Assembly: GCF_000003195.3 (NCBI RefSeq)
Contig: NC_012871.2
Span: 48,951,862-49,015,861 of the forward strand
DNA from: Sorghum bicolor
Taxonomy: Eukaryota; Streptophyta; Magnoliopsida; Poales; Poaceae
Direction: 5' to 3'
Length of the DNA: 64,000 bases
The position numbers and the translations under genes are program-made. Under the pieces are notes generated by a model. The model was not told the origin of the DNA, searched no databases, and was given only the letters and a program-made list of their open reading frames with translations. Shown here piece by piece: positions 1 through 12,594 of this stretch (position 1 is its first letter; the number at the start of each line of letters is the position of its first letter).

Positions 1-1192
1 TAAAGAAAAGGATCCAAATGTAACCAACACCTAGACTTAGGGTTTTATCTAACAGAATTCCACGCGTTTTGGTGTTTGTCTATTTCTGCAGGGGGTTATC
101 AGGAAATATGGAGGAAAGGCCCACATGTCGGGTTTACATAGAGATATTAACGTGCCACGCAATTTTCTATCATCTAGAAGAGTCCAGAAGCCACGGGAAC
201 GAACGGGAGGCCGAGCGGGCCCGAGGGCAGGGCGCCCGCCCTCCCCCCTTGGGCGCCTGCCCAGGTGTCTCACCCAATAAGGCTCCGCCTCGCGAATTAT
301 GCTCCACCGACCTAAAGGATTAAGGAAAACCGTGTGATTAAGGTCGGTTTGATCCGACGGCCCATGTTCATTTGGAGGGACTATATAAGCAGGCCCCCTG
401 GCCCCTGGAGGAGGGCAATCCCATTATTCATTAGCATATTTTCCAGAGAGGATTCAGAGAGAGAGGTCCCTCTAGGGTTCCAACCTCATAGGGCTTAGCA
501 TCCAATATGAGAGTAGAATTAGTTCTTCTAGATTAAGAGAGATAGAGTGGAGGTGTAGATCGGAGGAAGCCCGACCTGTCGGTGTCTACTCTGAGGTTGT
601 ACCTGTGGGATCAAGTCTCCTAACCCGAGGCTTGCTCCTAGGATTCTTTAGTATTTCGACTTCTAAATTCTAGTAAGTTCTTTGTTCTTATTGTTCTTTG
701 GTTTATGAGTTTACTTTAATCTCTTCCGGTTGAGTTTAGAGTAATCATTGCTAGCGTAAACGTGGTGTTTGGGCTAGGGTACTCATAGATATCCCCTATC
801 TAGCCGGACCGTGGTAGTAGCAAGGAACGTGACATTTCCGTAGCTACCTTTGTTGCCCACATCCCATTAGCAGGATCGGTAGGGTTTATAGGTGCGGGTT
901 GAACATCCTTTGTGGTGTCTAGATTCCGTAAGCCTCCCCAATAGAACAGTAGATCATCCTTACCAAGGTTAGAACGAGAGTGCGGTTGTAGTCTTCTCTA
1001 TACATCGCTCACATCGAATCACATTGTTTGTAGCCTAAAGGGTAGTAGCAATAGATTTGGTTAGTCAGATGCACGCTTTCTCCAAGTGGTAAAAATATAA
1101 ATACGATACTCTGGATAACCTCCCGGGTGAAGTGCTCACCGATATCCGTGCGCTTGTGGATCATTTCCTGATGGTGTTAACAAATATCAACA
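1..1192 (+). repeat. 5' LTR of element A (partial)
   Basis: It is a near-identical copy of 10926-12097 and lacks only the first 41 bases of the LTR. It ends in ATCAACA at the TG...CA border. A TATATAAG box lies at about 382-389, the likely Pol II promoter. Compared with the right copy it carries a roughly 20 bp insertion in the GC-rich stretch near 235-265 and a scatter of substitutions. Confidence 0.92.
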
Positions 1193-1200
1193 AGCATTTC

Positions 1201-1218
1201 TGGCGCCGTTGCTGGGGA
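1201..1218 (+). other. Primer-binding site of element A (tRNA-Asp type)
   Basis: TGGCGCCGTTGCTGGGGA lies eight bases past the LTR end. It is complementary to the 3' end of plant tRNA-Asp apart from one mismatch. This primer is typical of Athila-type Ty3/gypsy elements. Confidence 0.8.
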
Positions 1219-1314
1219 GAAAGACGGTTTGCTGAGATAACTTTGAGTCTTGCTATTATCTTGTATTATACTTTATACTTTTATTCTTTTATCTTTTTAT
1301 TTTTTTCCGTCTTC

Positions 1315-2569
1315 ATGGATAACTCAAATTCCACACCTATTATTGAATTTTTTGCACCTTCGGAGACCAGCCATAGACCATGGGAGTCAACAAGTCCTTT
1401 CTTTTCCCCTAATTATGATCTGTGTCTAGAGTTGATTGCAATAGGTCAAAACCAACCCTTTTCTATAGCCGAGGTCCTATCTTTTAATCAAGAAGATAAT
1501 GAACTTTTAGCTACACCTAGGGAATCTTTTAATCTTTCTATAAATTCTAGTTTAGACCTAGCCCTACAAGACCATATTTTTCCTCGATATTTTCACATTG
1601 GTCTTAATCATATAACCTTTGGTAGAGTTTTTCTTTCTTTATCTGTTAGTAAAGCAAGGTATGTCTTCATTCGTGGACATCCTTCTTGCACTAGTCTTCA
1701 TAAAAAAATTCCTAGAGATAGAGAAGGAATCATCTCCCAGACGAGGAAAGGAAGTTTCAATAGTCGATTTCCAAACATTTCAATCCCATGTTTCGGCTAT
1801 CCAACCCAAACTAGTAGTGCTCCAAAATCATCTAAAGGAATAAGAAATTCTACCTTTGGAAATTCATTTTGGGATGAGCTTAAACTTCTTGCTTCATAAG
1901 AGACCTTTGAGTGCATATAGTCTGAACCTTCCTAAGAAGGGATCTCTTAGAAAGCATCTCAAATCCAATCCCTTTGATGGACATCTAGAAAGACTCAAGG
2001 ATGGCATCTTAAGTGATGCAATAGAAGGAGAGCGAAGCCATTTAGAAGACAATCTCATCTTCTCCCCTTCTACACCCACTTTTGATGACTCATTCGAACC
2101 TATCTTTAAACCCATCCTTGAGCCTAATAATTTCTACTATGTTCTTTCTCTTGAACCTCCCGATGATCCTATGAATCTCTCTAGACATCCCATGCATAAG
2201 AGTCACCAAGACCATAAGGAGGATCGAGAAGAGCAACATCAATGGCTAGAGGGCAATAAAAATCTATGTGCTATCACCATTGAATGGATGGATAAAACAA
2301 ACTTGAGAGACAATCCTAGAGGAATTTTAAGCATTCATGAAGAATCATCCTTGGAGTTTGAGAATGAGAGAAACAACAGTGAGCATGGAAGTTATTTCAT
2401 AAATACCTCACAAAGTCCTTGCTCATATAAAACATCTCCCCAGTCAATTGGTCTCTCCAACCTTACCACATTTGAGGTCTCCAACCCCCACTTCCTTTCT
2501 ATTTATAAAAACTTTAAAGTGGTGGTTATCGATGCATATGTCTATAATAAATATTGCAGATATCGTTGA
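1315..2569 (+). pseudogene. Broken ORF of unknown function in element A
   Basis: An ORF opens at ATG 1315, shortly after the primer-binding site, where gag would normally begin. It shifts frame between about 1620 and 1680, meets a TAA at 1841-1843, and then runs open from about 1856 to 2569. The undamaged form would have had roughly 400 residues. The product is polar, rich in Ser, Asn, Pro and Glu, and ends in a Tyr/Lys/Arg-rich stretch (VVIDAYVYNKYCRYR). There is no zinc knuckle, no gag core and no catalytic motif. It looks like the kind of unclassified retrotransposon protein found in many grass elements, but I assign no function. It could be a diverged gag. Confidence 0.5.
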
Positions 2570-3333
2570 GTCGATCTTGATATAGGCACGCTTAGGTTGG
2601 TGTTGGAGGGGAAACCACTTCACCCACATAATTTGATGGTTTCCCAAGGACGAGCTTAGTGTCCTAAAACAAGCACTTATCAGATCGTAACATGAACTCT
2701 TAATTATTTGCAACATTGCCTTGTATATTGAGCATATAAAGATAATTGTAGAAATATTCCTTCGGGTGTTCGTGTCACTAACCTTTATAGGATTGGAGCA
2801 AGAAGATCCGAGGAATGACAAGCGCAAGGTATGACCAACCAATCATCATGCAACATTAAATTAAATTCATCCAATCTTGAATTTTGCAAAATTCAAGCTT
2901 GGGGGGAAATACCTTACATAAGAACATCCTTTGCCATGTTGCTATGTTGGTTGTCCCTACTTTTGAGGCATGCTCAATTTTTCTAAACACTAAACTTATT
3001 TTCATTTCCACCTGAGTAGATCTCTATAAATGCTGTCATGCTACCTTTGTCTATTCACAAGCAAGTGTTGGTTTGGAAGTAGTCGACATACTTCCATTGG
3101 CATTTAAATTAAGCGTGGTGCTTAGGTTAAATAGCCTTCCTTAATCTTATTAGACATGGAGTCTAGTTTGGTTACTAAACTAAAAACTGCTTGAGTAGAC
3201 ATTGGTATATTTTGTCGGACTAACCCCTCCAGGAAAACTTTCAATATCAACCTGGGAAGTCCTGAGATACAAACTCACATTCGAGACAAAGGAGACACAT
3301 GAAGTTTAACGATTTGCACAAGGAAGACATAGC
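2570..3333. other. Internal non-coding part of element A
   Basis: No ORF of note was found. An AAGCTTGGGGGG tract at about 2895-2907 resembles the element's own polypurine tract near its right LTR. Confidence 0.5.
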
Positions 3334-3338
3334 TCATT
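3334..3338. other. TSD of the solo LTR, left copy (TCATT)
   Basis: It is identical to 7930-7934 and marks the insertion point within element A. Confidence 0.88.
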
Positions 3339-6300
3339 TGTAACACCCCAGTGTTATGGTTGCATTAATCATGTGCATAGCATGAGCATCATCATCTACT
3401 CAAAGCATATCATGATCATCATCTATCTTGAGCCATGTCATTCTATGCAAAATGTGATCTAAATTGCTTAATTAGGCTTCCTATGCTTATTTTTGAGTGA
3501 ACCATGCTTGTGTTTGTGTTCTGTGCCTTGGTAATTAGTTTATTTAAGCTTAACTTAACCTTGGGAACAATGTTCATGTTGATCACTTCTCCAAAATAAT
3601 CACTTAAGTCATACTTATGTAAATAGGCCCTAAAAACCTCTTTTGCTTAGGCTTTTAAAAAGTGTTTCATAAAATGTTTGCATGTCAAAACTTCCTACAG
3701 CAAAGTTGTAGCAAATTTTATAAGGAACAAAAGTTGTTTTATGACCATCTCATGAAAATGAACACAAATAGCTCAAAAGTGACCCACAAGGCAGTTTTGG
3801 GGCTGTTTCCAACACTTAGAAAAATTTCTAAGACTGGAAACACAAACAGTTTGCTCGATCGATTTTGAAAACTTCATACCTCTCGATCCAAGCCGATCTG
3901 GCTTTTGCTCCAGTTGACAAAGTTGTAGATCTCGGCTAGTACTCCAACTTTGTCAACTACATCATGTTCTAATTCACTCTGGTGTGGGAGTAAATCGTTG
4001 TCAAAGTACCTCTGTCAGTCGGCTATCGTTTTGTCTGAATCGGAATGGAGCTCACCGAAGTGGCCGACCGGCGGCAGAGCAACGGAGACATTTGTCATCC
4101 GTACGTCATTCCTGGCCCCGCTTGTCAGCTCCCAGCACGCGCATGACGTCCACGGCGTCGCCCCGAGCGGAGTGGACGCGTCCACTTCCTCTCTGCCTCG
4201 CCTCTCTCGCCAGAAGAGCGCCCGCAGCGAGCTCACCGTCGCGAGCTCACTCCGGCGAGCTCGTGCGCGCTCCTCGCTGCGTTTCAGTCCACCAAACTCC
4301 ACCCACAGCTCTACCGTGAGCCGCTCTTCACTTCCCACCCTCTAACTCGCCGTGAAACCCACCGGTGAGCCGCCATTTCCTTCTTCCCCCAAATCGGGTC
4401 GCCGTGACCATCTTTTCCGGTGAACTCAATGCCGAGCCCTGTGAAGCCTCTCGTCATCTCTGGTTAGGTCCTAGAGGTTGCTTAGGTTCCTAGTTTGTGT
4501 TTGCGCCACTTGGTGGACGCTCTACCGAACTCTCCGTCGCCGGACACGATGCGCAGCGCCGCCGTGTTTCCGCCGGAGATGGGTGCTCTCGTGGCCAGCG
4601 TGTTCCACGAGGTTTCAAGCCAAGCCGCGTACCTAGGAAGCTTCGCCATAGTTCGCTGGTGCTGTAGAAGGTCTTAGGTCACGCTCTACCGGCCTGAGGA
4701 CTCCGGCGTAACGCCGAGCACCTCCGCTGAGCCGCCATCGTCGACGGCGAGCTCCTTCCAGTGGCTCCGCCGTGGGGAAAAGGGGGTCAATCGAGTCGCT
4801 AGAGTCTGGGGATCACGTTGGTGCCCTTGGTTTGGCCGGAGACCTCACCGTCACGGAGAAATCGCCGGCGAGAGTCGCCTCGGCCGTGAGGGAGAAGAAC
4901 CTGACAGCCAGGGTCCACTGTCAGTGTCACCTCACTTCCCTCCTTTTCTTTTATTCAAAATCCAGATTTTTGGCTTTCTTGCAAAAATCATATCTCCTGT
5001 TTCTGAGATCCAAAAATTGTGAAACCAATTTTGTGGTATTCCTTGAGATGGCTAGTTTTTAATAAAAATATGAAATGAACCATTTTTTCTGGGAAAATAT
5101 TTATTAAGGATTTAATCTTGTTATTCTTGGATAAATTCATATCTCTTGTTATACTGTTTAGTTTGCTCTGAAACTTTTATGGTAGTCTCTGTGTGATACT
5201 AGAGTGCTTTGATAAATATTTCATGATTTTTGGAGTACTGCAGCTTTGATATGTAATTTATGATTGTAATTTGGCTTGTTTCCTTGATTAAATTATATAA
5301 AATAATTGGTGCTTATGCTGGTGCTCTACTTTGGTAGTAAACATGTTTATGGTATTCCTCATATGTAAATAATTTGAAATCTGTTGTTTGGCACCATATA
5401 AGTCATGTTTTCCAATTTATGAAATAAGCACCTAGTTACATGTTAAATGTATATCTTTAATTTGGTATGTGCAATGGCTCTGAAATTTCTATGGTGATGC
5501 TTTGATGCTATACTTGTGCTTCTGTAATTTTTGTAGGTTTTTCTGAGCACTTTGACTAGTATCTTGTAATTATGCTCTTTTCTAGAATTAATTAATAAAT
5601 GCCTTGTTAAGTAAATGTTTGGGGGTTATCATCTGGTGTTTTGGTAACCTTGTGATATGCTTGTGCTCATAAGCCATGTGGTTGGCATGGTTTATGTTTT
5701 GGTTATGTCAGCAAATAATTAATTAAAGGGTTAAAGGCTGCTCTGGACAGCAAGGGAGTAATTTAACTTTTGCTTAATGATAATTTGGTTTTCTGGGCAA
5801 CTTGTCTAAATCAAAGTTCTTGTAAACTTATTGAACTAGCTGTGGTTTAAATTTGGAGTCTTTTTGTCCATTAGTTTAAAAGTTATGGCTGTTCCAAGTT
5901 GGGTTCCAGAAATAGGTGCTCTCTGTTTTTCTGGGACAGAACCTGGAACTTTGTTTAAATGACTGGTTTAATGTATGAATCTTGCTGTGATGTTTAAAGA
6001 TGATTTGTAGACAATTTCATAAGCTTTCCAGAATATCCTCACCCATGTTTGTTGGATCTTTGTGGTAATAGTTATGATCTGTTTACTAAGCTCATCCTGC
6101 TGTTTGATGCTTGCTGTTATAGGCTATCATGATACGTTTTGGGCTAAGTTAACTTGTTAACTTGTGCGAACTTGTTATAACTTTTGCTCCGTAAATGAGT
6201 GTCCAGTGAGTTACTTATGTTGTCAAGCATTCATTCTTTTGTATGCACACCTTCTCATTCACCGAGCATGCAATAGGTGCATCGGACGTGGCAGCCTCCT

Positions 6301-7929
6301 TCGAGCTGCAAGTGAACCCCGAAGGCCAGGAGGGCAATCCGGAGGTGGAGGTCCAGCAAGTCGGACCCGAGGAGCCAGAAGAAGAAGTTGAGTGCCCAAA
6401 TCACGAGCCAGCCTCGTTCGTCAAAGGCAAGCCCCGGAGCATTCTAAGCCTCCCTTTACTTTTGAAAGTTTATTTAATATGTTATATCTATTGGTGCATT
6501 AAGTATAGGAGTTGTGATGAAACCTTTGCTGCATTTTACTCCATCCTTGTCCAGATATTTTAACCTACCTTGGTTGTAGAGTTAGGATCGAGTAGCAGCT
6601 TAGCCATGCTTAATCGGTAGAAGTCGGGTGATTTCCTGTCACCTGCGCGATATAGGGTTGTGTCGGATCACGATGGTCTATATGTGCTATCGTGGCTGGA
6701 ACCTGATTAATTTGACTTAAGCCGGGCGGAGTTTTGCAAGTTTGTAGTAACTTCGTCTGTGGCAACTAAGGACCGATCGTTGTACGTCCTCTTGTCATGT
6801 TGAACGCATGCCTAACACTTAGTTGGCCGGATAACTCGTTCCGACCGCGAAGCCGAGTTGTATGACTCAGGCCGGAAGACCGGCAAGTATAAAGTGCGCA
6901 CTACCGGAGGAAGTGCGGTGTGCGGGGGACCATTGGCGTAAGCCCAAAGGCAGGTGAGTTAAAATTCCTGACCTCCCTGGCAGAGTGGTAGCCCTGGGAG
7001 TGCGGCGCTGATCGGAGCCGCGATTCCTGAGTCGTACCAAAGGTGACCCGTTGGCTCTCCGACGGGGGATGCTTGGGTGAGTGCTAGGAATAACCCTCCA
7101 GCTGGATAGGAATTCGATTCGAATCGCCGTCTCTCCCGGTCAGTGAGAACTTGACAGAGCAGCGGCAAACGTAGCATTCACTAATGAACTTGGTTCATAA
7201 TAATGATGATAGCAAGACGAACAAATGAGGAACTTGATATGGTTATTATTGCTTGTAATAATCAAGTGATGTGTTGTAGTACAGGTGCTAATCTAGTGGT
7301 AGGCTGATGATAAATAAATATGATGCTCTTACATTGGGTTAGTCTTAATAAAGGCTTTTGGCAAAATGTCGAGTCAACCAGCTCTACTTTTATATATTAG
7401 CCTTGCATGATCCTTGGTGTCTTTTATGTTTTACTAGACGGGTAAGTCTAGCTGAGTACATTCTCGTACTCAGGGTTTATTCCCACCTGTTGCAGATGAC
7501 ATCTTTTATGACGGCTTCTGCAAGACCTGTCTCCATCCCGCTGGGGATGAGGACTAACCGTTGGGCACGGTTCTCTAACAAACTCGTACCTGTTGCTTTT
7601 GGAAGGATGGTGTAGACTCTGGCAATAACAAAAACTTGTGAGCTGAACTTTGAACAAGTGTGTGTAATTATTTTGCCTCCGCTACTTCGAACTTGGGTTG
7701 TAATAACTTAATGACTCCGATGTGGTGCCGCTTCAACAGCAATGAATGACTATGTAACATTCGCTGTGTTTATGTTGAATTATTACGATCTTGGTTTGTT
7801 GCAAGTTGGTTTGAAATGCTTCCTGATTTCAATTGACTACCGGGATTATATGGGCTCAAGTTTGGAAACTTGATTGCTTGTCGATCGTTTCTACACTTGA
7901 ACTCTTATAATTTGGTCGGTTCTGTGACA
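3339..7929 (+). mobile_element. 4.6 kb solo LTR inserted in element A
   Basis: The segment begins TGTAACACCCC and ends TCTGTGACA, fitting TG...CA LTR termini. It is flanked by an exact 5 bp TSD, TCATT, at 3334-3338 and 7930-7934. No internal region or second LTR is present, so it is a solo LTR left by recombination between two LTRs. It holds a GC-rich block (about 4010-4930), then an AT-rich block (about 4950-6250), then a moderately GC-rich end. The size and composition suit Tekay/Del-type chromovirus LTRs; that family assignment is inferred. Short ORFs inside it, for example 3950-4345, look like chance. Confidence 0.88.
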
Positions 7930-7934
7930 TCATT
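7930..7934. other. TSD of the solo LTR, right copy (TCATT)
   Basis: It is identical to 3334-3338. Confidence 0.88.
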
Positions 7935-10870
7935 CATCATAGAGAGATGATCCATGGAACGAGACAAAGAGTGCCACAAACACAGTGCACAACCGCTAAG
8001 AAAGGAAAGCTTCCACAAGGTGATACTGTACCATCACTCTTCAAGTAAGGTAACATCTTAAGGTACTTGACTATCACTTTTATAAGCTTCTCCTTGGTTC
8101 TAGCGTTCACATGAATAAAGAGACAAACATAAATTAACCAACCTAAATAATTCAACATGTTTAGTCCTTTAATCTTTGTTCTTAGTACTACCTTTGTGAT
8201 CCCACACTCCTAATCATATAAGCTAAAATGTTGCACATTCAATCTTTGGAAGATATAAAAAAACATAAATATAGATAGATTGTCTTTCCATTAGGTCGAG
8301 CGATCTGATTTGACAAATGTTTTAAATGCTACACTCATGATCTTATTATCCATCAACTTTGTCTTGCTCACTATGCTTAAGTTTAGAGAAGAACAAATAC
8401 ACTTTTGGTTCTGTTGGTGTTTTTCACTAATAGGGCCCATGCACTTGATCTCTGTCTTGTCTCTATGAGCAGGTACACTTCGAGCAAAACCTGAAGGAGT
8501 TTTACAACTCCCAGATTCCACCAAGTGAAGGACTTGGATCTACGAGCACAAACACACTGAGCAGGATACTGCCAATGCCGCACCTCGAACTGCTAGACAA
8601 ACGAAGAACATGGGTGACACCATATCAAGAGGTGCAGATGTCAAGGCCCACACCTAATCAAATGATACACCTCAAGGATGAACACGGTGATAAGTCATGT
8701 CCAGAAGACTTAAAACATTGGATCCTTGTCGGAAGGTAAAATTGGTATTTATCCATATTTATCTTTTCTGCATTTCTTTTCCTTTGTATTCCATCACTTG
8801 CATTAGCATATTTACTTTTCCACATTAGCATTAGAAAAGAAAACAAAAATATTTGTTCGTTGTACTGCATCATAAAATCTAAAGCCCCATGTGAGTAGAC
8901 TTGTGGTTTAAAACCCATAGGTATATTGACTGTGGTGGCATAAAATAAATATGTTTTCATCTTACAATAAAAATATAAAAAAAATGCATGATCCTACTAA
9001 ATAAATAAAATTTATTAGGACGAATCTCAATATGATAAAGGCTAAGAGATTTTATGCTAACACTTAACCAGTTCCACAAAGCTTTGTTGTCTATTTGAGC
9101 TCCATAGAATTCAAGGATCAAAGAAGACTAGCCAGCAGAGGACATAGTAATCGCTGTCAGGGTGCTGCCGACATTCAAATACACCTCCGTCACCTGCTAG
9201 CTACATCAGAAGAAATTACGTCAAAATCTAGCTTGGGGGAGAGCACCCCCATTATCCAGCTAAGTGTTTCTACTCGCGTTTATACTTTACTCAAATAATA
9301 AAAAGATGCATAATCATGAAAACCCAAATAAAATTTTTTTGTGCTTATATATATCTTTGCTTAGTTTGCTAAATAAATAAATAAAGTGTCTAGGCCAAAC
9401 TGAACTTAAATGATAAACTCTTACATGGATATGATAAATAGTTGCTCTACCATGTACCTAGTTTTCAAGTTTGAGCTCTCTCTCAAGTTTAGGCATAACT
9501 GTTATAATTTAAACCTGCTCAGTGTGGGAAGAGTACTTAATCTAAAGTCTAAGTCGTTGATGGATATGATATGAAAAGGTTGAGCTGCTGTTTATCTGTT
9601 CCTAGAGATGCTAGAATTCTGGAGAAATTTATCTTTGAAAATCTTTAAAATAACACATGATGAGTTCCTGTATGATGAGAGTTTAAATTCCTACCATAGC
9701 CATATATACATGCTTGCTAGACTTTGAGCCACACATTTACTTTTTACTGCTTATGAGCATTGAGTGTGGTCAAGCTATGTAGACCCTTACGAGCTTGTCA
9801 TGCGGTTAAAATCAAGATTCACTTGAACGTTCACTCATACATGCTACTTCTACTCCGGAAGTACGCATCCACATACATCCACTCAAGTCCATCTCCAAAT
9901 TCACCTAAAATTATTTTACTCCTGTCCGGGAGAGAATAGCCAAAAATATTTACCTATCCCTGTTATTCCTATGAAATAAATGCTCCAGTTATTTTGGTTA
10001 CTACCACTTGCTATATTATTCCAGGAGGGTGAGTGCTCTAAAAAATGATGAATACGAGGAAATAAAAAGGGGCAAGTGCCCGAAACCTCAAAGAAAAGAA
10101 AAAGTGAGACGAGAGGTAAAAATGGACAAGTATCCGACAGTAGAATTAGGGATACAAGATACCCACCTGAGAGAAAAGAAAAAAAATATAGAGCATCTCA
10201 TTCTCCTCAAAAAAATCTTCAAAGTGCAAGAAAGGTAAGTATCTCCTAAAAAGAGCAAAAGTAGAATTAGACTTTCATCATTGTTATCACCATCATCACC
10301 ATACACCATTCACTCGCCACACATGCACATCTTGATTTGACTTATTAACTTGTTCTTCTGGATCTATAGTTTGATTATGCAATAAATGTCTTGTAAGTAT
10401 GTATTATCTGTCTCCCACCTATGAGCTCCAGATATAAAACGTTATTAGAGTAGGGTGAGAGAGAAGGCAATATCACTATGCCTCATACCAAAAAAATACC
10501 ACATACTTTGAGAGAAGGCATATACCATTACTACCTTGGAAAGGATCTAGAAATACCACAAAAGAGAGATTTGAGAGAGTCATACAAGGAATCTATGAGT
10601 TTTATTTGAAAATCTGCAAAAACTCTAGAGCTATAGCTGATTAAGAATAAGAGACATGCCGCTTGACTTGACCGTTCTATCTTTTAACTCCTCAAGACAC
10701 AAGTGATGGTTGCAAGCCCCATGGTGAAAGGTAAAATGAGTAAGTTTTAAGTCTTAATAGTTTACTCTAACTTAGAGATGAGATCTTGCTTGAACGCATG
10801 TGTACCTTAAAGGCATGAAACCACTGCAGAAACTCTTGAGCCCATCCTTGCTCAGGGACGAGCAAGAGGT
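7935..10870. other. Internal non-coding part of element A, right of the solo LTR
   Basis: This is about 2.9 kb of AT-rich sequence with no convincing ORF. A GCTTGGGGGAGAGC tract at about 9231-9244 is another polypurine-like copy. In a normal gypsy element this space would carry pol; no pol motif is seen. Confidence 0.5.
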
Positions 10871-10884
10871 AAGCTTGGGGGAGT
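10871..10884 (+). other. Polypurine tract of element A
   Basis: AAGCTTGGGGGAGT ends immediately before the TGTTGACGG start of the right LTR. It is the expected primer for plus-strand DNA synthesis. Confidence 0.75.
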
Positions 10885-12097
10885 TGTTGACGGTCCTTAA
10901 GTACCAAATATAATCATTAATTAAATAAAGAAAAGGATCCAAATGCAACCAACACCCAGACTTAGGGTTTTATCTGATAGAATTCCACGGGTTTTGGTGT
11001 TTGTCTATTTCTATAGGGGGTTATCAGGAAATATGGAGGAAAGGCCCACATGTCAGGTTTACATAGAGATATTAACGTGCCACACAATTTTCTATCATCT
11101 AAAAGAGTCCAGAAGCCACAGGAACGAACAGGTGGTCGAGCGGGCCCGGGGGCAGGGCGCCCACCCAAGTGTCTCAGCCAATCAGGCTCCGCCTCGCGGA
11201 TTATGCTCCACCGACCTAAAGGATTAAGGAAAATCGTGTGATTAAGGTCGGTTTGATCAGACGGCCCATGTTCATTTGGAGGGACTATATAAGCAGGCCC
11301 CCTGGCCCCTGGAGGAGGGCAATCCCATTATTCATTAGCATATTTTCCAGAGAGGATTCAGAGAGAGAGGTCCCTCTAGGGTCCCAACCTCATAGGGCTT
11401 AGCATTCAATGTGAGAGTAGAATTAGTTCTTCTAGATTGAGAGAGATAGAGTGGAGGTGTAGATCGGAGGAAGCCCGGCCTGTCGGTGTCTACTCTGAGG
11501 TTGTACCTACGGGATCAAGTCTCCTAACACGAGGCTTGCTCCTAGGATTCTTCAGTATTTCGACTTCTAAATTCTAGTAAGTTCTTTGTTCTTATTGTTC
11601 TTTGGTTTATGAGTTTACTTTAATCTCTTCCGGTTGAGTTTAGAGTAATCATTGCTAGCGTAAACGTGGTGTTTAGGCTAGGGTACTCATAGATATCCCC
11701 TGTTCTAGCCGGACCGTGGTAGTAGCAAGGAATGTGACATTTCCGTAGCTACCTTTGTAGCCCACATCCCGTTAGCAGGATCGGTAGGGTTTATAGGTGC
11801 GGGTCGAACATCCTTTGTGGTGTCTAGATTCCGTAAGCCTCCCCAATAGAACAGTAGATCATCCTTACCAAGGTTAGAACGAGAGTGCGGTTGTAGTCTT
11901 CTCTATACATCGCTCATATCGAATCACATTGTTTGTAGCCTAAAGGGTAGTAGCAATAGATTTGGTTAGTCAGATGCACGCTTTCTCCAAGTGGTAAAAA
12001 TATAAATACGATACTCTGGATAACCTCCCGGGTGAAGTGCTCACCGATATCCGTGCGCTTGCGGATCATTTCCTGATGGCATTAACAAATATCAACA
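10885..12097 (+). repeat. 3' LTR of element A
   Basis: This 1213 bp LTR starts TGTTGACGG and ends ATCAACA. The TATA box is at about 11285-11291. Overall it is close to the left LTR, with roughly a few percent of differences counted by eye. The five bases that follow (CCATA) should be one copy of the TSD; the other copy lies left of the window. Confidence 0.92.
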
Positions 12098-12594
12098 CCA
12101 TACGAAGCTCAATTCTGTGGTGTCCTACCAGCCAAAGCTCAGTCCCTCTTGGCCAGATAACATTGCCCGTGTAGTTCGGAACGCCAGACCACTTCTGCAC
12201 AGAGTTTGTAAATTTCGTGGTCATCGATTTCGATGGAACTTACTAGGCCATTTTGGGCCGACCTTCTCTCACCAAGTTCATGGTAGTTCTACACTATTCA
12301 TACTTGGTCCCCAAGATGCCAACCGAAAAAGGAGTCTTGAACGTCAGAGGCAACATTTACACATTATACACCTGCGAGGAGGAAAGCTTCAAGATCACCG
12401 AAGCCATCGACCTCTCGATACCGATGGCAGAAACCGTGTCTCAAGCAGCACAAGCCCCATTCGACCAGCTCAAGCTACCTAAGCAGCAGACCCCAAGAAA
12501 GAACATCACATCCAAGGAGCACAAGGAGGTCCAGCTGGTTGACGACGATCCTGAGAAGACGGCTCTCATCGGAGCCAATTTAGACGCCAAATAG
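12098..12594 (+). pseudogene. pol: gag-pol protease region, C-terminal part (element B)
   Basis: Translation in shifting frames gives the tail of a retroviral-type aspartic protease, including a GRPSLTKFM-like motif around 12250-12280 that corresponds to the conserved ILGRPALAKFM end of Tat proteases. A linker towards RT follows. At least one frameshift precedes 12253 and a TAG at 12592-12594 closes the frame. The catalytic D-S/T-G motif is not in the window; it would lie beyond the nested element A. Confidence 0.7.

Larger units (their letters stand above)
1..12097 (+). mobile_element. Element A: large non-autonomous LTR retrotransposon (LARD-like), left edge cut by window
   Basis: Two direct repeats of about 1.2 kb (1-1192 and 10885-12097) flank an internal region with a tRNA-Asp-type primer-binding site just after the left repeat and a purine-rich AAGCTTGGGGGAG tract just before the right one. 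The left LTR lacks about 41 bases, so the element starts just outside the window. Removing the nested solo LTR leaves an element of about 7.5 kb. No protease, RT, RNase H or integrase motif is seen in any frame; only an unknown ORF region at 1315-2569 is protein-like. The tRNA-Asp PBS recalls Athila-type Ty3/gypsy elements, so mobilisation by such a partner is inferred. The element interrupts the protease region of element B. Confidence 0.85.

Noticed and set aside
69..323. ORF at the start of the window and its copy at 10943-11227
   Set aside because: It lies within the two LTRs of element A and its frame differs between copies; it is LTR sequence and not a gene.
3950..4345. GC-rich ORFs with Ser/Arg-rich products, both strands
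   Set aside because: They sit inside the solo LTR, overlap in several frames and show no domain. GC content alone explains them.
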